Below, piece after piece: positions 63,154-64,000 of a stretch of DNA of 64,000 bases (position 1 is the first letter of the stretch; each line of letters opens with the position of its first letter). The notes under the pieces were generated by a model that saw only the letters and a list, made by a program, of their open reading frames with translations, was not told where the DNA came from and ran no database searches. The stretch is from Solen grandis. Its lineage: Eukaryota > Mollusca > Bivalvia > Adapedonta > Solenidae. The stretch covers positions 19,723,214 through 19,787,213 of the forward strand of contig CM037778.1 of assembly GCA_021229015.1 (NCBI GenBank). The letters are read 5' to 3'. The position numbers and the translations under genes are program-made.

Positions 63154-64000
63154 CCTTTTTTGCTTGACTTTCCCAAAAAATTTGAGAGCTATTGTTTGTC
63201 GCCCCTTTATCGGCCCTCGGGGGTTTTGGGTTTTAAACCCTTTTTGGTTTTAAAATTTTGGGGGGAAATTACTACCCAAAATTTTTTTCTAAATAACCAT
63301 TTATGGTTTTGATTTGGGAAAATTTAAAAAAAAATGTTCGGGGGCATCGGGGAAAACCCAAAAGGAAAAAAATTTTGGGGCGGGGAAATTTTTTATAAAT
63401 TTTTTGGCCCCCTTTTTTAAAATTAAAAAAATTTTGGTTTTTAAAATTTTTGGGGTTTAAATTAAAAAATTTTGGTTTTTAAAGTTTTGTGTAAAAGGGT
63501 TTTTAGTTTGAAATTTTTTTTAAACCCCTTCATGGTTTTAAAATTGAAAGTTTATGTTTTTTTTGGGGGGTTTTGAAAACCCAAGTTAGTTTTTATTGGG
63601 GGGAAATTTTTTAAAAAATTTTTGGGGGCCCCTTTTTTTAAAAAAAAATTTTTTGGGTTTTTAAAATTTTTAAATGAAAGGGGAATTTTTAAGCTAATAT
63701 CCCCAAATTTAAAGGGAAGGGTTTGTTTTGGGGAAAAATTTTTTTTTAAATATGTTTGGGGGTTTTTCTTTACTTTCAAGGTAGAAAAACTTTTGATGGA
63801 ATTTTTTTAAAAGGGTTTTTGGGCCCCCTTTTTTTTTTAAAAATTTTTTGGGTTTAAAATTTTGCGGGGGAAAAGGTTTACTTTTTTGCTTATATCTCAG
63901 AGTCCAGAAAAGGATTGTTTTTAAAAAAATCTTTAATTTGTTTTAGGGGTATAAAAATTTTTTAAAGGGGGAAGGGATCCCCCTTTGATGGAATTTTTAA
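63154..64000 (-). mobile_element. Degraded family F element, runs off the window
   Basis: GCTTGACT...GAGAGCTATTG at 63160-63195, TAACCATTTATGGTTTTGATT at about 63292 and GGGGGCATC at 63341 follow the order of the clean copy at 38168. Later partial repeats of the same phrases (63894 CTTATATCTCAGAG) suggest further units. Confidence 0.5.

Larger units (their letters stand above)
40696..64000. other. Low-quality sequence after the gap; coding calls unreliable
   Basis: The stretch is dominated by short homopolymer blocks of all four bases. Repeats seen clean before the gap return distorted: the family F phrase AGGGGCATCAGAAAACCAAG is GGGGGCATCGGGGAAAACCC near 63341, and GTTTTGCATGCAAG becomes ATTTTGGGGGGAAA near 63253. 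Single bases between runs seem replaced by their neighbours. Nearly all short ORFs here arise from this and are left out. Stretches not listed separately hold nothing I can support. Confidence 0.85.

Overview
The window looks like nuclear DNA of a bivalve mollusc. That is an inference from its repeats: several families of hairpin-ended elements with about 160-bp internal repeats and (GGAC)n-type tails, tyrosine-recombinase and Penelope-like retroelements, and TTAA-flanked MITEs. It also holds one intron-rich gene of animal type. Genus cannot be told from the sequence alone.

Region by region. (1) 1-7270: a Ngaro-like tyrosine-recombinase retrotransposon (gag-like CCCH protein, reverse transcriptase/RNase H, tyrosine recombinase, SGNH hydrolase). 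Its hydrolase frame is split by a 1.57-kb tandem-repeat element, and a gag relic of a related element follows. (2) 7300-34055: one complete gene on the minus strand. I reconstructed 12 coding exons with GT-AG junctions and consistent phases, giving 1,077 codons with a long proline-rich region and four C-terminal SH3 domains. It is best read as an SH3D19 (Eve-1/EEN-binding protein)-like adaptor. Its first intron is about 16 kb and holds most of the mobile DNA: a tRNA-derived SINE, TTAA-type MITEs, several tandem-repeat elements, a Penelope-like element with a hammerhead-like motif and a zinc-finger ORF, and a hAT-like element split by two fused repeat elements. (3) 34385-40595: a non-LTR RNase H relic, a possible first coding exon of a divergent plus-strand gene (37607-37702), a MITE, and nested repeat elements. 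(4) 40596-40695: a gap of exactly 100 N. (5) 40696-64000: sequence of visibly different quality, in which repeats known from before the gap reappear with single bases smoothed into homopolymer blocks. Repeat arrays, SINE copies, a non-LTR relic and two possible exons can be made out, but most ORFs there should not be trusted.

The most interesting signal is not one gene. Several repeat families with unrelated internal sequence share one blueprint: ACAAGAG plus a small hairpin at one end; internal units of about 150-165 bp; a GGAC/ACGG microsatellite; and a terminal hairpin whose arm repeats the 5' subterminal sequence, followed by an A-rich end. This resembles published descriptions of bivalve pearl elements and of Helentron-associated elements. 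The window shows it in parallel families, in nested insertions and in a possible read-through fusion.
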